64,000 bases of DNA from the NCBI RefSeq assembly GCF_005144745.1, contig NZ_SWKK01000004.1, positions 1 to 64,000 on the forward strand, read 5' to 3'. The translations under genes were made by a program, and so were the position numbers. This DNA comes from Flavobacterium sp. ASW18X (GTDB lineage Bacteria > Bacteroidota > Bacteroidia > Flavobacteriales > Flavobacteriaceae). The notes under the pieces were generated by a model that made no database searches, had not been told where the DNA came from, and saw only the letters and a list, made by a program, of their open reading frames with translations. Of the stretch, positions 9,770 to 17,145 are shown one piece after another. Numbering within the stretch: the stretch's first letter is position 1; the number at the start of each line of letters is the position of its first letter.

Positions 9770-10120
9770 TCTACCTCAAATTAATTTTAGCAGCCTTGAT
9801 AAAATGGTCAATGGTAATAATCAGCGACTCTCTTTCGCTTTTTCCTTTTCAGAATACCCCCAGCTGGCGCTAGTTTATAACTAGTGCCGTACCAAGTAAG
9901 AAGGGTAAAGTACTGAGTAGAAAGTACAAAGTAAAAAGCACTGTTTGTATTCGTCATGCTGAACTTGTTTCAGCATCTTAGTGTTGTAGTAATGAGAATT
10001 TCTATTTCATAAATTGCTATTGCTGTCTGGTCGAGCGCAGTCGAGACCTCTTAGTAAGTAAAAATTGCCATATGTTATTAAATCCCTTGGCAAATTCATT
10101 TTTTCACTTTACTTCTATCC

Positions 10121-10151
10121 ACGAAAAACGAAAAACGAAAAACGAAAAACG
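10121..10151. repeat. Tandem repeat of the 7-base unit ACGAAAA
   Basis: About 4.4 head-to-tail copies of ACGAAAA. A second, three-and-a-half-copy version sits at 14428-14452, preceded by similar flanking sequence (CTATC-ACG). Both arrays lie at the gene-proximal edge of a repeat-rich gap. Confidence 0.9.
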
Positions 10152-10193
10152 ATTGTCCATCAACCCAACACCCAAACAAAACACAACTTTCCG

Positions 10194-10201
10194 TATTTTT
10201 G
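10194..10201 (+). promoter_or_regulatory. Candidate -7 promoter element TATTTTTG
   Basis: Matches the Bacteroidota TAnnTTTG consensus and lies 31 bases before the start of the 157-residue hypothetical protein. No clear TTG -33 element is seen at the usual spacing, so support is moderate. Confidence 0.45.
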
Positions 10202-10231
10202 CAGCCAATTTAGTACAGCAGCAATACAACC

Positions 10232-10705
10232 ATGAAATACAGAAGACTCACTAAAGAGCAGTTAGAGGAGCTACACCAAGAGTTTATCAACTTTTTAGCA
10301 ACCCAGAGCATCACCGCAATGGAGTGGGAGCAATTAAAAAAAGACAAGCCTGCAGTAGCAGAAGAGGAGCTAGATGTGTTTAGCGATTTAATCTGGGAAG
10401 GGGTTTTAAACAAGGTTAACTATTTAGAAAACATATCGGAACGCCACATGCATCTGTTTCATTTAGAAGAGAAAGAGATGAAACTGATTTCCGTAAAAGT
10501 GATGAATCCAGAAATAGACCTGCGCACCAAAGAAGGTTTTGGTTGGTTTAAAAAGAACTGGCAATCAGACTTTGTAGAATACCTCACCGCATCCAAAGCA
10601 TACAGCCACGATAAAAATGTAGATAAGTTTGAGCTTATTAAACAAGGGGCAGTCATAACCAAAGGGGAATTGTACCAATGGTTCGATGCTATTATAGAAA
10701 ACTAA
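10232..10705 (+). CDS. Hypothetical cytoplasmic protein (DUF6495-like)
   Basis: This is a 157-residue, highly charged, helical protein without signal peptide or membrane segment. Conserved-looking patches are EEELDVFSDLIWEGVLN, HLFHLEEKEM, and GFGWFKKNW-SDFVEYL. I believe it belongs to a flavobacterial family annotated as DUF6495 that is commonly found next to hisS, but this is recalled, not computed. It starts with ATG and ends 80 bp before hisS, which has its own strong promoter, so the two are probably transcribed separately. Function unknown. Confidence 0.7.
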   Translation: MKYRRLTKEQLEELHQEFINFLATQSITAMEWEQLKKDKPAVAEEELDVFSDLIWEGVLNKVNYLENISERHMHLFHLEEKEMKLISVKVMNPEIDLRTKEGFGWFKKNWQSDFVEYLTASKAYSHDKNVDKFELIKQGAVITKGELYQWFDAIIEN

Positions 10706-10736
10706 ATATTGAAATAAACGGTCGGCCTAGTCCAGC

Positions 10737-10768
10737 TTTGGCAGGGCGGCCATGGCAACTTATATTTG
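10737..10768 (+). promoter_or_regulatory. Promoter of hisS (TTTG-N20-TATATTTG)
   Basis: A TTTG -33 element at 10737-10740 and TATATTTG at 10761-10768 are separated by 20 bases, close to the Bacteroidota housekeeping consensus. The hisS start codon follows 17 bases after the -7 box. Confidence 0.8.
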
Positions 10769-10785
10769 CATTTTAAATACAACTT

Positions 10786-12171
10786 ATGGCCCAAAAACCA
10801 AGCATACCTAAAGGAACTCGCGATTTTTCTCCAGTAGAGGTCGCTAAGCGTAACCACATTATCAAAACCATAAAAAGGCATTTTGAAACCTTTGGGTTTA
10901 TGCCCATAGAAACACCAAGTTTTGAGAATTCGGATACTCTTTTGGGCAAGTATGGAGAAGAGGGCGACCGTCTGATTTTTAAGATTTTAAATTCGGGCGA
11001 CTTTATTTCTAAAGTTGATGATGTTACGTACAGCTCTAAAAATAGCAGTACCATAGCACCTAAAATTACGGAGAAAGCCCTGCGGTATGACCTTACGGTA
11101 CCGTTTGCGCGGTATGTGGTAATGCACCAGAACGAGATAGATTTTCCATTTAAACGCTACCAAGTACAGCCGGTTTGGCGGGCAGATAGACCGCAAAAAG
11201 GTAGGTTTAGGGAGTTTTACCAGTGCGATGCCGATGTGGTGGGTGCCAACAGCCTGCTACAAGAGGTGGAGTTTGTACAGTTGTACGATGCTGTTTTTAC
11301 AGATTTAGGGCTTACGGGTACTACCATTAAACTAAACAACAGAAAAGTGTTGTCTGGTATAGCGGAGGTTATTGGCGCACAACACCTACTGGTAGATTTT
11401 ACCGTGGCTTTGGATAAGTTAGATAAGATTGGCGAAGAAAAAGTAAAAGAAGAAATGTTGGCCAAAGGCATTTCCGCCGCTGCAATTGCCAAAGCACAAC
11501 CGCTTTTTAATATGCAAGGTTCCGCAGCAGAGCAATTAGACCAACTAAAAGATTTGTTGGTAACATCTGCAGTGGGGATGAAAGGTGTGGCAGAGCTAGA
11601 TGAGATTCTAGAAACCGTGACCGAGTTAGGGCTTAAGTCTGCCAAGCTAGAACTAGATGTTACCCTGGCCCGGGGATTGAATTATTATACGGGAGCTATT
11701 TTTGAAGTAGCTGCACCAGAAGGCGTAAAAATGGGGTCTATAGGTGGTGGTGGCCGCTATGACGACCTTACCGGTATTTTTGGACTTAAAGATGTGAGTG
11801 GTGTTGGTATTTCTTTTGGTCTAGACCGTATTTATTTGGTGTTAGAAGAGCTGGATTTGTTTCCAAAAGCCATGGAGCAGTCTTTAGATGTATTATGCCT
11901 AAATTTTGGACAAAAAGAAGGTCGTGCCGCATTGCGTTTGGTTACGGCATTGCGTGGTCATGGTTTGCGTGCAGATTTGTATCCGTCTGCAACCAAAATG
12001 CAAAAACAATTTAAATATGCCGATAAGCGCAATGTACCGTATGTTATTCTTTTGGGTGAAAGTGAAATTGCCCAAGGCGAATTTACTGTAAAAGACATGG
12101 CCAAAGGCGAGCAAACTAACTATAGCCTTACCGATTTGGAAGCTTTTGTTACTAAGGTGAAGCAAGGGTAA
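10786..12171 (+). CDS. hisS: Histidine--tRNA ligase
   Basis: The enzyme charges tRNA-His with histidine in the cytoplasm. The 461-residue length is typical for bacterial HisRS. The N-terminus PKGTRDFSP is characteristic. Class II motif 2 is visible around VWRADRPQKGRFREFYQCD, the histidine-specific signature as ARGLNYYTG, and motif 3 as GISFGLDRIYL. The C-terminal about 90 residues form the anticodon-binding domain. It has its own promoter and stands alone, flanked downstream by 830 bp of repeats. I see no strong hairpin terminator directly after the stop. Confidence 0.97.
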   Translation: MAQKPSIPKGTRDFSPVEVAKRNHIIKTIKRHFETFGFMPIETPSFENSDTLLGKYGEEGDRLIFKILNSGDFISKVDDVTYSSKNSSTIAPKITEKALRYDLTVPFARYVVMHQNEIDFPFKRYQVQPVWRADRPQKGRFREFYQCDADVVGANSLLQEVEFVQLYDAVFTDLGLTGTTIKLNNRKVLSGIAEVIGAQHLLVDFTVALDKLDKIGEEKVKEEMLAKGISAAAIAKAQPLFNMQGSAAEQLDQLKDLLVTSAVGMKGVAELDEILETVTELGLKSAKLELDVTLARGLNYYTGAIFEVAAPEGVKMGSIGGGGRYDDLTGIFGLKDVSGVGISFGLDRIYLVLEELDLFPKAMEQSLDVLCLNFGQKEGRAALRLVTALRGHGLRADLYPSATKMQKQFKYADKRNVPYVILLGESEIAQGEFTVKDMAKGEQTNYSLTDLEAFVTKVKQG

Positions 12172-13002
12172 ATTGTTGTCCGGCAGAGCGCAGTCGAGAC
12201 TTTTTTAAAGTTAAAGGTTAAAAGTACTAACGAATATCTGCCATGTGTCATTTCGAACGGAATAGCGAAGCTTTGACTGAGAAATCTTTTTGGAAGTAAT
12301 AAGAACGAAGTATAAAGTTTTAAGTGGTCTGTATTCGTCATGCAGAACTTGTTTCAGCATCTCGTTTCTAAAGAATTTATGGTGTCATTTCGATAGAATG
12401 GCTAAGCTATGACCGAGAAATCTGTTTGGAAGTAACAAGTACGAAGTACAAAGTTTTAAGTGTCGTCTGTATTCGTCATGCTGAACTTGTTTCAGCATCT
12501 TGTTTCTAAGATATTTATGGTGTCATTTCGAACGGAATAGCGTAGCTTTAACTGAAAAATCTGTGTAAAAAATGAATACAGGTGCTCCCTTTGGTAAGGG
12601 GAGCTGTCCGAAGGACTGAGGGGTCTATTTTGAAGTTAGAAGTGATTAGCTAAAAGTGAAAAGTACGAAGTAGAAAGTATTAAGTAATCTGTATGCGTCA
12701 TGCAGAACTTGTTTCAGCATCTCACCCACCTGCTAGCGTTCGAGTAATTGAAGTAAACGCCTGTAATGGTTACGCTACCTAGTAAGCAATACCCTGTTAT
12801 GTGACTTCAGGCTGTAAAAGTTTATAATTGCTTGTGGATTGTATAAACTAATTTATTTTTAGTAAGTCAGAATATTTAGCTTACCCTTGTGGGTATTAGT
12901 TACAAACTAGTGCTAGCAGGATTAGCTTAAAAAAAGTATTTATATCCATATTTGCTAAATATCATTAAAATAAATATCTTTAAGTTATCAAAGCCTTAAA
13001 AA
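12172..13002. repeat. 830-bp gap densely filled with dispersed repeats
   Basis: No credible gene. Copies present: GAGCGCAGTCGAGAC at 12186-12200; TGCWGAA-CTTGT-TTCAGCA hairpins at 12341-12359, 12479-12497 and 12701-12719; a GTGTCATTTCGA...GACTGAGAAATCT element at 12245-12287, 12382-12423 and 12520-12562; a GGTGCTCCCTTTGGTAAGG... element at 12581-12626; and a weaker CTAGTGC dyad at 12895-12914. The last about 90 bases are AT-rich and probably contain the parD promoter, although no exact TAnnTTTG box is present (CATATTTG and TATCTTTA are near matches). Confidence 0.8.
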
Positions 13003-13239
13003 ATGAACATAAGTTTCACTAAAAAACAGGAAGAGTACATTGCCAAACAAGTAGCTTCAGGTGAGTACCAGAACAATAGCGAAGTAATCAGGGATGCGCT
13101 ACGATTGCACGAGATTTATCGTGAAAAGGTTATTGCAGATTTAAGGGCTGAAATTGAAAAGGGTTTAAGCAGTGGTATTAGCAAAAGATCGGTAAAAGAT
13201 ATTATCGATGCAAAACGCAAATCCAAGAAAACGGCTTGA
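13003..13239 (+). CDS. ParD-type ribbon-helix-helix antitoxin
   Basis: A 78-residue protein. The N-terminal half (MNISFTKKQEEYI, then SGEYQNNSEVIRDALR) is the CopG/ParD ribbon-helix-helix DNA-binding fold, and the charged C-terminal tail would wrap around the toxin. Such antitoxins dimerise, bind their own promoter and neutralise the partner. Its stop codon overlaps the toxin start by one base (TGATG), so translation is likely coupled. The pair sits alone between two repeat-rich gaps, consistent with insertion as a mobile cassette. Confidence 0.88.
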   Translation: MNISFTKKQEEYIAKQVASGEYQNNSEVIRDALRLHEIYREKVIADLRAEIEKGLSSGISKRSVKDIIDAKRKSKKTA

Positions 13240-13547
13240 TGACCTCCCACAAACTTAAATTATTCTTGTTAACCAAAGATGCAGATTCAGATTTAGATGA
13301 AATTTTTGATTATTCAGAAGCTGAATTCGGATTTAATAAAGCAGTTAAATATTTATCTGATTTTGAAAATTTATTTGAACAACTGGTTAAAAATCCCAAT
13401 CTCGGAAGAGAGCGAAATGAAATAAAAAAAGGTATTTATAGCATTATTGAAAATGAGCATATTGTATTTTATGAGATACATGAAAATCATATTTTGATTG
13501 CAAGAGTATTACATGGTAGAAAGGATATTCCTAAATTTATTAAATAA
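13239..13547 (+). CDS. RelE/ParE-superfamily toxin
   Basis: I choose the ATG at 13239 (102 residues), because it overlaps the antitoxin stop by one base; a TTG one codon upstream is possible. Family features are the AD-DLDEIFDY-E-FG N-terminus, the NPNLGRERNEI turn and the C-terminal strand ILIARVLHGRKDIPKF. ParE members poison DNA gyrase, whereas RelE members cut mRNA on the ribosome. The sequence resembles ParE more, but the target is not proven. It lacks only long extensions, so it is probably intact. Confidence 0.87.
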   Translation: MTSHKLKLFLLTKDADSDLDEIFDYSEAEFGFNKAVKYLSDFENLFEQLVKNPNLGRERNEIKKGIYSIIENEHIVFYEIHENHILIARVLHGRKDIPKFIK

Positions 13548-14456
13548 CGGAAGTAGCAAATTATTTGAAATAAAAAAAAATCTTAAAGACAAAACCTAGT
13601 TACAACCCATCAATTGGAAGAATTAATCAATTTGGTCGAAGACAATACTCCCAACTAGCGCTAGTTTTCAAATAGTGCTGTACTGAGTAGGAAGGGTAAA
13701 GTACTGAGTAGAAATTGAAGATTATAAAGTATTGTCTGTATCCGTCATGCAGAACTTGTTTCAGCATCTCGTTTTAGGGAAATTTATGGTGTCATTTCGA
13801 TAAGAATAGCGTAGCTATGACTGAGAAATCTGTTTAAAAAACGAATACAGGTGCTCCCTTTAGTAAGGGGAGCTGTCCGAAGGACTGAGGGGTCTGTTTT
13901 GAAGTTAGAAGTGATTAGTTAAAAGCTAAAAGTATTATCGAATACCTGCAATGTGTCATTTCGATAGTTGTAGCAGCGCTACGACTGATATCTCATTCTA
14001 TTTTTTTCTTTTGTCTTGATACAAAATGAAACAAAAAAACAAGTCTGTATGGGGTACTTGCTACGCAACACTCGCTCTCAAGGCTGCATGCTCTTTTTCG
14101 AACAAGTTCGAAACGCACTTTCGCTATTTCGCTCATTAGTACTGCATACCGACGGTTGTGGATACGCGGAATATTCATTTTTAATGCATTAATGTTAGAC
14201 TGAGAAATCTTTTCGGAAGTAACAAGGACGAAGTACAAAGTATTAAGTGCCGTCTGTATTCGTCATGCTGAACTTGTTTCAGCATCTTGTTTGTAAAAAA
14301 TTTATAGTGTCATTTCGATAAGAAAAGTGAAGCTTTGACTGAGAAGTCTTGTTAGAATTAAAAAGTACGAAGTACGAAGAGCCGTATGTACTCTAAGGTC
14401 TTAGTAAATTCATTCACTTAACTATCAACGAAAAACGAAAAACGAAAAACGAACAA
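13548..14456. repeat. 909-bp gap densely filled with dispersed repeats
   Basis: No credible gene. Copies present: CTAGTGC-type dyad at 13658-13678; TGCWGAA-CTTGT-TTCAGCA hairpins at 13748-13766 and 14266-14284; GTGTCATTTCGA...GAGAAATCT elements at 13789-13831, 13953-13994 (divergent) and 14307-14349; GGTGCTCCCTTTAGTAAGG... element at 13850-13895; and a 7-base tandem array at 14428-14452. The order dyad, hairpin, GTGTCATTT, GGTGCTCCC repeats parts of the order seen before parD, suggesting duplication of composite units. Confidence 0.8.
14428..14452. repeat. Tandem repeat of the 7-base unit ACGAAAA (second array)
   Basis: About 3.5 copies of ACGAAAA ending 5 bases before the stop codon of the Nudix gene, matching the array at 10121-10151. 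Confidence 0.85.
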
Positions 14457-15011
14457 CTATCGTTTAAGTCGAGCCTGTATTTCTTTACAAATCAGCTTAT
14501 AATAATCGGAGCCATGGGGCACGTAGACATTCATCTGTGCAAGCCCCCATGTTTCTTCTGCAAACCTCAAGAGCGGTTTTAATTGTAACGCATCAACCTC
14601 AGATTCTTGTTTGGTCAATTGGGATAGGGGTACGGTAAGCGCACATAAATACACCTGGTGAAATTCGTTATCCTGTATGCCATTAGAATGGGTATGCATC
14701 GCTTTTACAACGGCAATTTTCTCTAACTGTTCAGGTTTAATCGTTAATCCAATCTCCTCTATAACTTCCCGCACAGCGGCAACCTTATACGCTTCACCAG
14801 CGGCAATATGCCCCGCAACGGAAACATCCCAAAGTAGGGGATGGGTGGCCTTGTTTTTTCCACGTTGTTGTAGCAAAACTTCACCTCGGTTGGTATAAAA
14901 CCATACATGTACCGTAGGGTGGAAAAGTCCACGTTGGTGCGCTTCGTACTTAAGCAAAACGGTTCCCGTTGGGGAACCGTCTTCATGCAATATATCTATC
15001 AATTCGTCCAT
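14457..15011 (-). CDS. Nudix hydrolase, isopentenyl-diphosphate-isomerase-like subgroup
   Basis: A 184-residue protein with an intact Nudix box (G-x5-E-x7-RE-x2-EE-x-G) beginning at GHIAAGEAYK and ending IEEIG. Nudix enzymes hydrolyse nucleoside-diphosphate-X compounds using magnesium held by the box glutamates. The N-terminus (MDELIDILHEDG) and the HPTVHVWF segment resemble the stand-alone group often annotated as IPP-isomerase-like, but the catalytic cysteine of true isomerases is not obvious. The gene is 6 bp downstream of the M42 peptidase gene on the same strand, so they are probably co-transcribed. Substrate unknown. Confidence 0.88.
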   Translation of the reverse strand: MDELIDILHEDGSPTGTVLLKYEAHQRGLFHPTVHVWFYTNRGEVLLQQRGKNKATHPLLWDVSVAGHIAAGEAYKVAAVREVIEEIGLTIKPEQLEKIAVVKAMHTHSNGIQDNEFHQVYLCALTVPLSQLTKQESEVDALQLKPLLRFAEETWGLAQMNVYVPHGSDYYKLICKEIQARLKR

Positions 15012-15017
15012 AAAAGA

Positions 15018-16106
15018 CTACTCAAAATAACTAAAGGTTTCCCCATCTTTAATGTTCAATAGGGTTTCGTAAATCAGTTTTATCACGTTTTCTACATCGT
15101 CTCTATGCACCATTTCTACCGTGGTATGCATGTAGCGTAAGGGTAGAGAGATTAATGCAGAAGCTACACCACCATTGCTATAGGCAAACGCATCGGTATC
15201 CGTGCCGGTATATCTAGAAGAAGCCTGTCTTTGGAACGGGATATTCTTTTCTTCCGCAGTGGCTAAAATTAAGTCGCGCAACTTCTGTTGTACCGCAGGC
15301 GCATAGGAAACTACAGGGCCTTTGCCAATATGGGTTTCGCCTTGGGTTTTCTTGTCAATCATTGGCGTAGTGGTATCGTGCGTTACATCTGTAACTATAG
15401 CCACATTAGGTTTAATGCGTTGGGTAATCATTTCTGCACCACGCAAGCCAATCTCTTCTTGTACGGAGTTGGTTATGTACAATCCAAAAGGTAGTTTTTT
15501 CCCATTTTCGTGTAACAAACGAGCCACCTCTGCAATCATAAATCCGCCAGCACGGTTATCAATGGCCCGGCACACAAATTTATCATTGTTCAGCACTTGA
15601 AATTCGTCTGGGTAAGTAATTACACAACCCACGTGTACGCCCATTTTTTCTACCTCTTCTTTGTCTTTTGCACCTATATCTATAAATATATTATCAACTT
15701 TTGGGGCTTCTTCTTTTTCGTTTTTACGAGTGTGAATGGCCGGCCAACCAAAAACGCCTTTTACAATACCGTTCTTGGTATGGATGTTTACCCATTTAGA
15801 CGGTGCAATTTGGTGGTCACTACCGCCATTTCTAATCACATAAATAAGACCATTATCGGTAATGTAATTTACGTACCAAGATATTTCATCAGAATGGCCT
15901 TCTATAACCACCTTGTATTTTGCGTCTGGATTTATAACCGCAACAGCAGTACCATAGGTATCTGTGATAAACTCATCTACGTACGGCTTTAGGTAATCCA
16001 TCCATATTTTTTGCCCTTCCCATTCGTAACCGGTAGGGGAAGCATTATTTAGATATTTCTCAAAAAATGCTAACGACTTTTCGGTAAGTATGCTTTTCTC
16101 TGCCAT
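15018..16106 (-). CDS. M42 family metallopeptidase (glutamyl aminopeptidase/endoglucanase-like)
   Basis: A 362-residue cytosolic dinuclear-zinc aminopeptidase. Metal and catalytic residues are visible in EGHSDEISW, CRAIDNRAGG, VQEEIGLRG and TDVTHDTT, in the expected order. M42 enzymes form large tetrahedral dodecamers that trim peptides. I choose the ATG at 16106 rather than an in-frame TTG at 16121, because a TAAGTTTG promoter element lies at 16124-16131, which would put the transcript start downstream of the TTG. The divergent neighbour is a DUF4294 gene. Confidence 0.92.
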   Translation of the reverse strand: MAEKSILTEKSLAFFEKYLNNASPTGYEWEGQKIWMDYLKPYVDEFITDTYGTAVAVINPDAKYKVVIEGHSDEISWYVNYITDNGLIYVIRNGGSDHQIAPSKWVNIHTKNGIVKGVFGWPAIHTRKNEKEEAPKVDNIFIDIGAKDKEEVEKMGVHVGCVITYPDEFQVLNNDKFVCRAIDNRAGGFMIAEVARLLHENGKKLPFGLYITNSVQEEIGLRGAEMITQRIKPNVAIVTDVTHDTTTPMIDKKTQGETHIGKGPVVSYAPAVQQKLRDLILATAEEKNIPFQRQASSRYTGTDTDAFAYSNGGVASALISLPLRYMHTTVEMVHRDDVENVIKLIYETLLNIKDGETFSYFE

Positions 16107-16123
16107 AGTTTTAAATTTCAATA

Positions 16124-16131
16124 CAAACTTA
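16124..16131 (-). promoter_or_regulatory. Promoter -7 element of the M42 peptidase gene (TAAGTTTG)
   Basis: Exact TAnnTTTG match on the minus strand, 17 bases before the ATG at 16106. It decides between the two possible start codons of the peptidase. Confidence 0.6.
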
Positions 16132-16174
16132 GCAATTTAAAGAGGATTTAATAATACACGCTGTTTCTAATCGT

Positions 16175-16182
16175 TACCTTTG
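16175..16182 (+). promoter_or_regulatory. Promoter -7 element of the DUF4294 gene (TACCTTTG)
   Basis: Exact TAnnTTTG match 25 bases before the ATG at 16208, in the 100-bp divergent intergenic region. No clear -33 TTG. Confidence 0.6.
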
Positions 16183-16207
16183 GTAAGGTTTTTGTATTAT
16201 TTTTTAT

Positions 16208-16888
16208 ATGAAAAAGTTAGTACCATTTATCGCATTGTTCTATGGAATGTTCCTTTTTGCACAGCAGAAAGAAATAGACTCCACAGAATATTATGTGCGT
16301 ATGCAAGGAGACACTACGTGGTTAGGAACCATTGCATTAGACGATGTGTATATTTTTGGTAAGCTAAAGTTTGATGATAAAAAAGAGCGTTTACGGTACT
16401 ATATTTTAAGACGAAAAACAATAAAGGTCTATCCGTACGCTAAACTAGCTGCGGAACGCTTGGTAGAACTAAACGATAGTTTGGGAAAGATTACCAAAAA
16501 GAGACATAAAAAGAAATATACTAAAGAAGTACAAAAATATATTGAGGGCGAATTTTCTGCCGAATTAAAGAAACTAACCCGTACAGAAGGGCAGATTTTA
16601 GTAAAGCTCATCCATAGGCAAACAGGTAGTACCGCATTTGATTTGGTTAAAGAACTCCGCAACGGTTGGCGCGCCTTCTGGTACAATACCACAGCAAGTG
16701 CCTTTAACATTAGCTTAAAAGAAGAATTTATACCGGAAGAAAGGCACGAGGATTACCTTATTGAAGATATTCTACAACGGGCTTTTGCGGCTAATCAACT
16801 TAAAAGACAAAAATCTGTGTTGGACTATGATTATGCAGAACTTAGCAATAAGTGGAAAAACGCGCCCAAACCTACCGAAAGCAACTAG
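16208..16888 (+). CDS. DUF4294 domain-containing exported protein
   Basis: A 226-residue protein with a signal peptide (MKKLVPFIALFYGMFLFAQ). The conserved DUF4294 core is visible as YYILRRKTIKVYPYAKLAAERL, followed by a basic helical region (KKRHKKKYTKEV) and WRAFWYNTTAS. The family is essentially confined to Bacteroidota, is typically encoded beside an M42 peptidase as here, and has no established function. The protein should be periplasmic. It overlaps the convergent small membrane protein gene by 4 bp at its end. Confidence 0.87.
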   Translation: MKKLVPFIALFYGMFLFAQQKEIDSTEYYVRMQGDTTWLGTIALDDVYIFGKLKFDDKKERLRYYILRRKTIKVYPYAKLAAERLVELNDSLGKITKKRHKKKYTKEVQKYIEGEFSAELKKLTRTEGQILVKLIHRQTGSTAFDLVKELRNGWRAFWYNTTASAFNISLKEEFIPEERHEDYLIEDILQRAFAANQLKRQKSVLDYDYAELSNKWKNAPKPTESN

Positions 16889-17121
16889 GATTTAGGTTTT
16901 TTGCCAAAAACAGCATCCATTACTATTTGCACAGACCTAAAACCCATGTATACAGCTGCAATAGCTAAAATTATACCCACAATTAATACAGGAATGTAAA
17001 ACGGGTGACCTGTATTTTTAAAAGCTTGATATAGCACAAAGGGAGCTAAAAACATAAGACCTACTGTTTTTAAGAATGATTTTAACCCTTTTACCAATAA
17101 ATCCTTATCTGTTCTTCTCAT
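16885..17121 (-). CDS. Small two-helix membrane protein (DUF6095-like)
   Basis: A 78-residue protein with two hydrophobic segments (about 19-35 and 43-62) joined by a short GHPFY turn, and basic residues at both ends. It resembles a family of small flavobacterial membrane proteins annotated DUF6095, though this is from memory. Its stop overlaps the convergent DUF4294 stop by 4 bp. Function unknown. Confidence 0.75.
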   Translation of the reverse strand: MRRTDKDLLVKGLKSFLKTVGLMFLAPFVLYQAFKNTGHPFYIPVLIVGIILAIAAVYMGFRSVQIVMDAVFGKKPKS

Positions 17122-17145
17122 CCTGCAAAGTTACGGAAGCTATGG

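Larger units (their letters stand above)
9770..10231. repeat. Gene-free gap with dispersed flavobacterial intergenic repeats
   Basis: No credible gene. The gap contains an inverted repeat GCGCTAGTT/AACTAGTGC at 9867-9887, a hairpin element TGCTGAA-CTTGT-TTCAGCA at 9957-9975, the element GAGCGCAGTCGAGAC at 10033-10047, and a tandem run of a 7-base unit at 10121-10151. Related copies of the first three occur in the gaps at 12172-13002 and 13548-14456. These elements are short and non-coding and carry no transposase. Confidence 0.8.

Noticed and set aside
10072-10254. Plus-strand open frame of 60 codons before the 157-residue hypothetical gene
   Set aside because: It runs through the 7-base tandem array and overlaps the real gene start; codon pattern is that of repeats.
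13993-14238. Minus-strand open frame of 81 codons in the repeat-rich gap
   Set aside because: The sequence is part of repetitive intergenic DNA, has no domain-like pattern, no promoter or start signal, and overlaps a copy of the GTGTCATTT repeat.
9770-14456. Repeat-rich gaps as a CRISPR array or insertion sequence remnants
   Set aside because: Repeats are not evenly spaced with unique spacers, and no transposase fragment or cas gene is present.
16106-16121. TTG at 16121 as the start of the M42 peptidase
   Set aside because: A TAAGTTTG promoter element at 16124-16131 would place the transcript start at about 16117, downstream of that codon.
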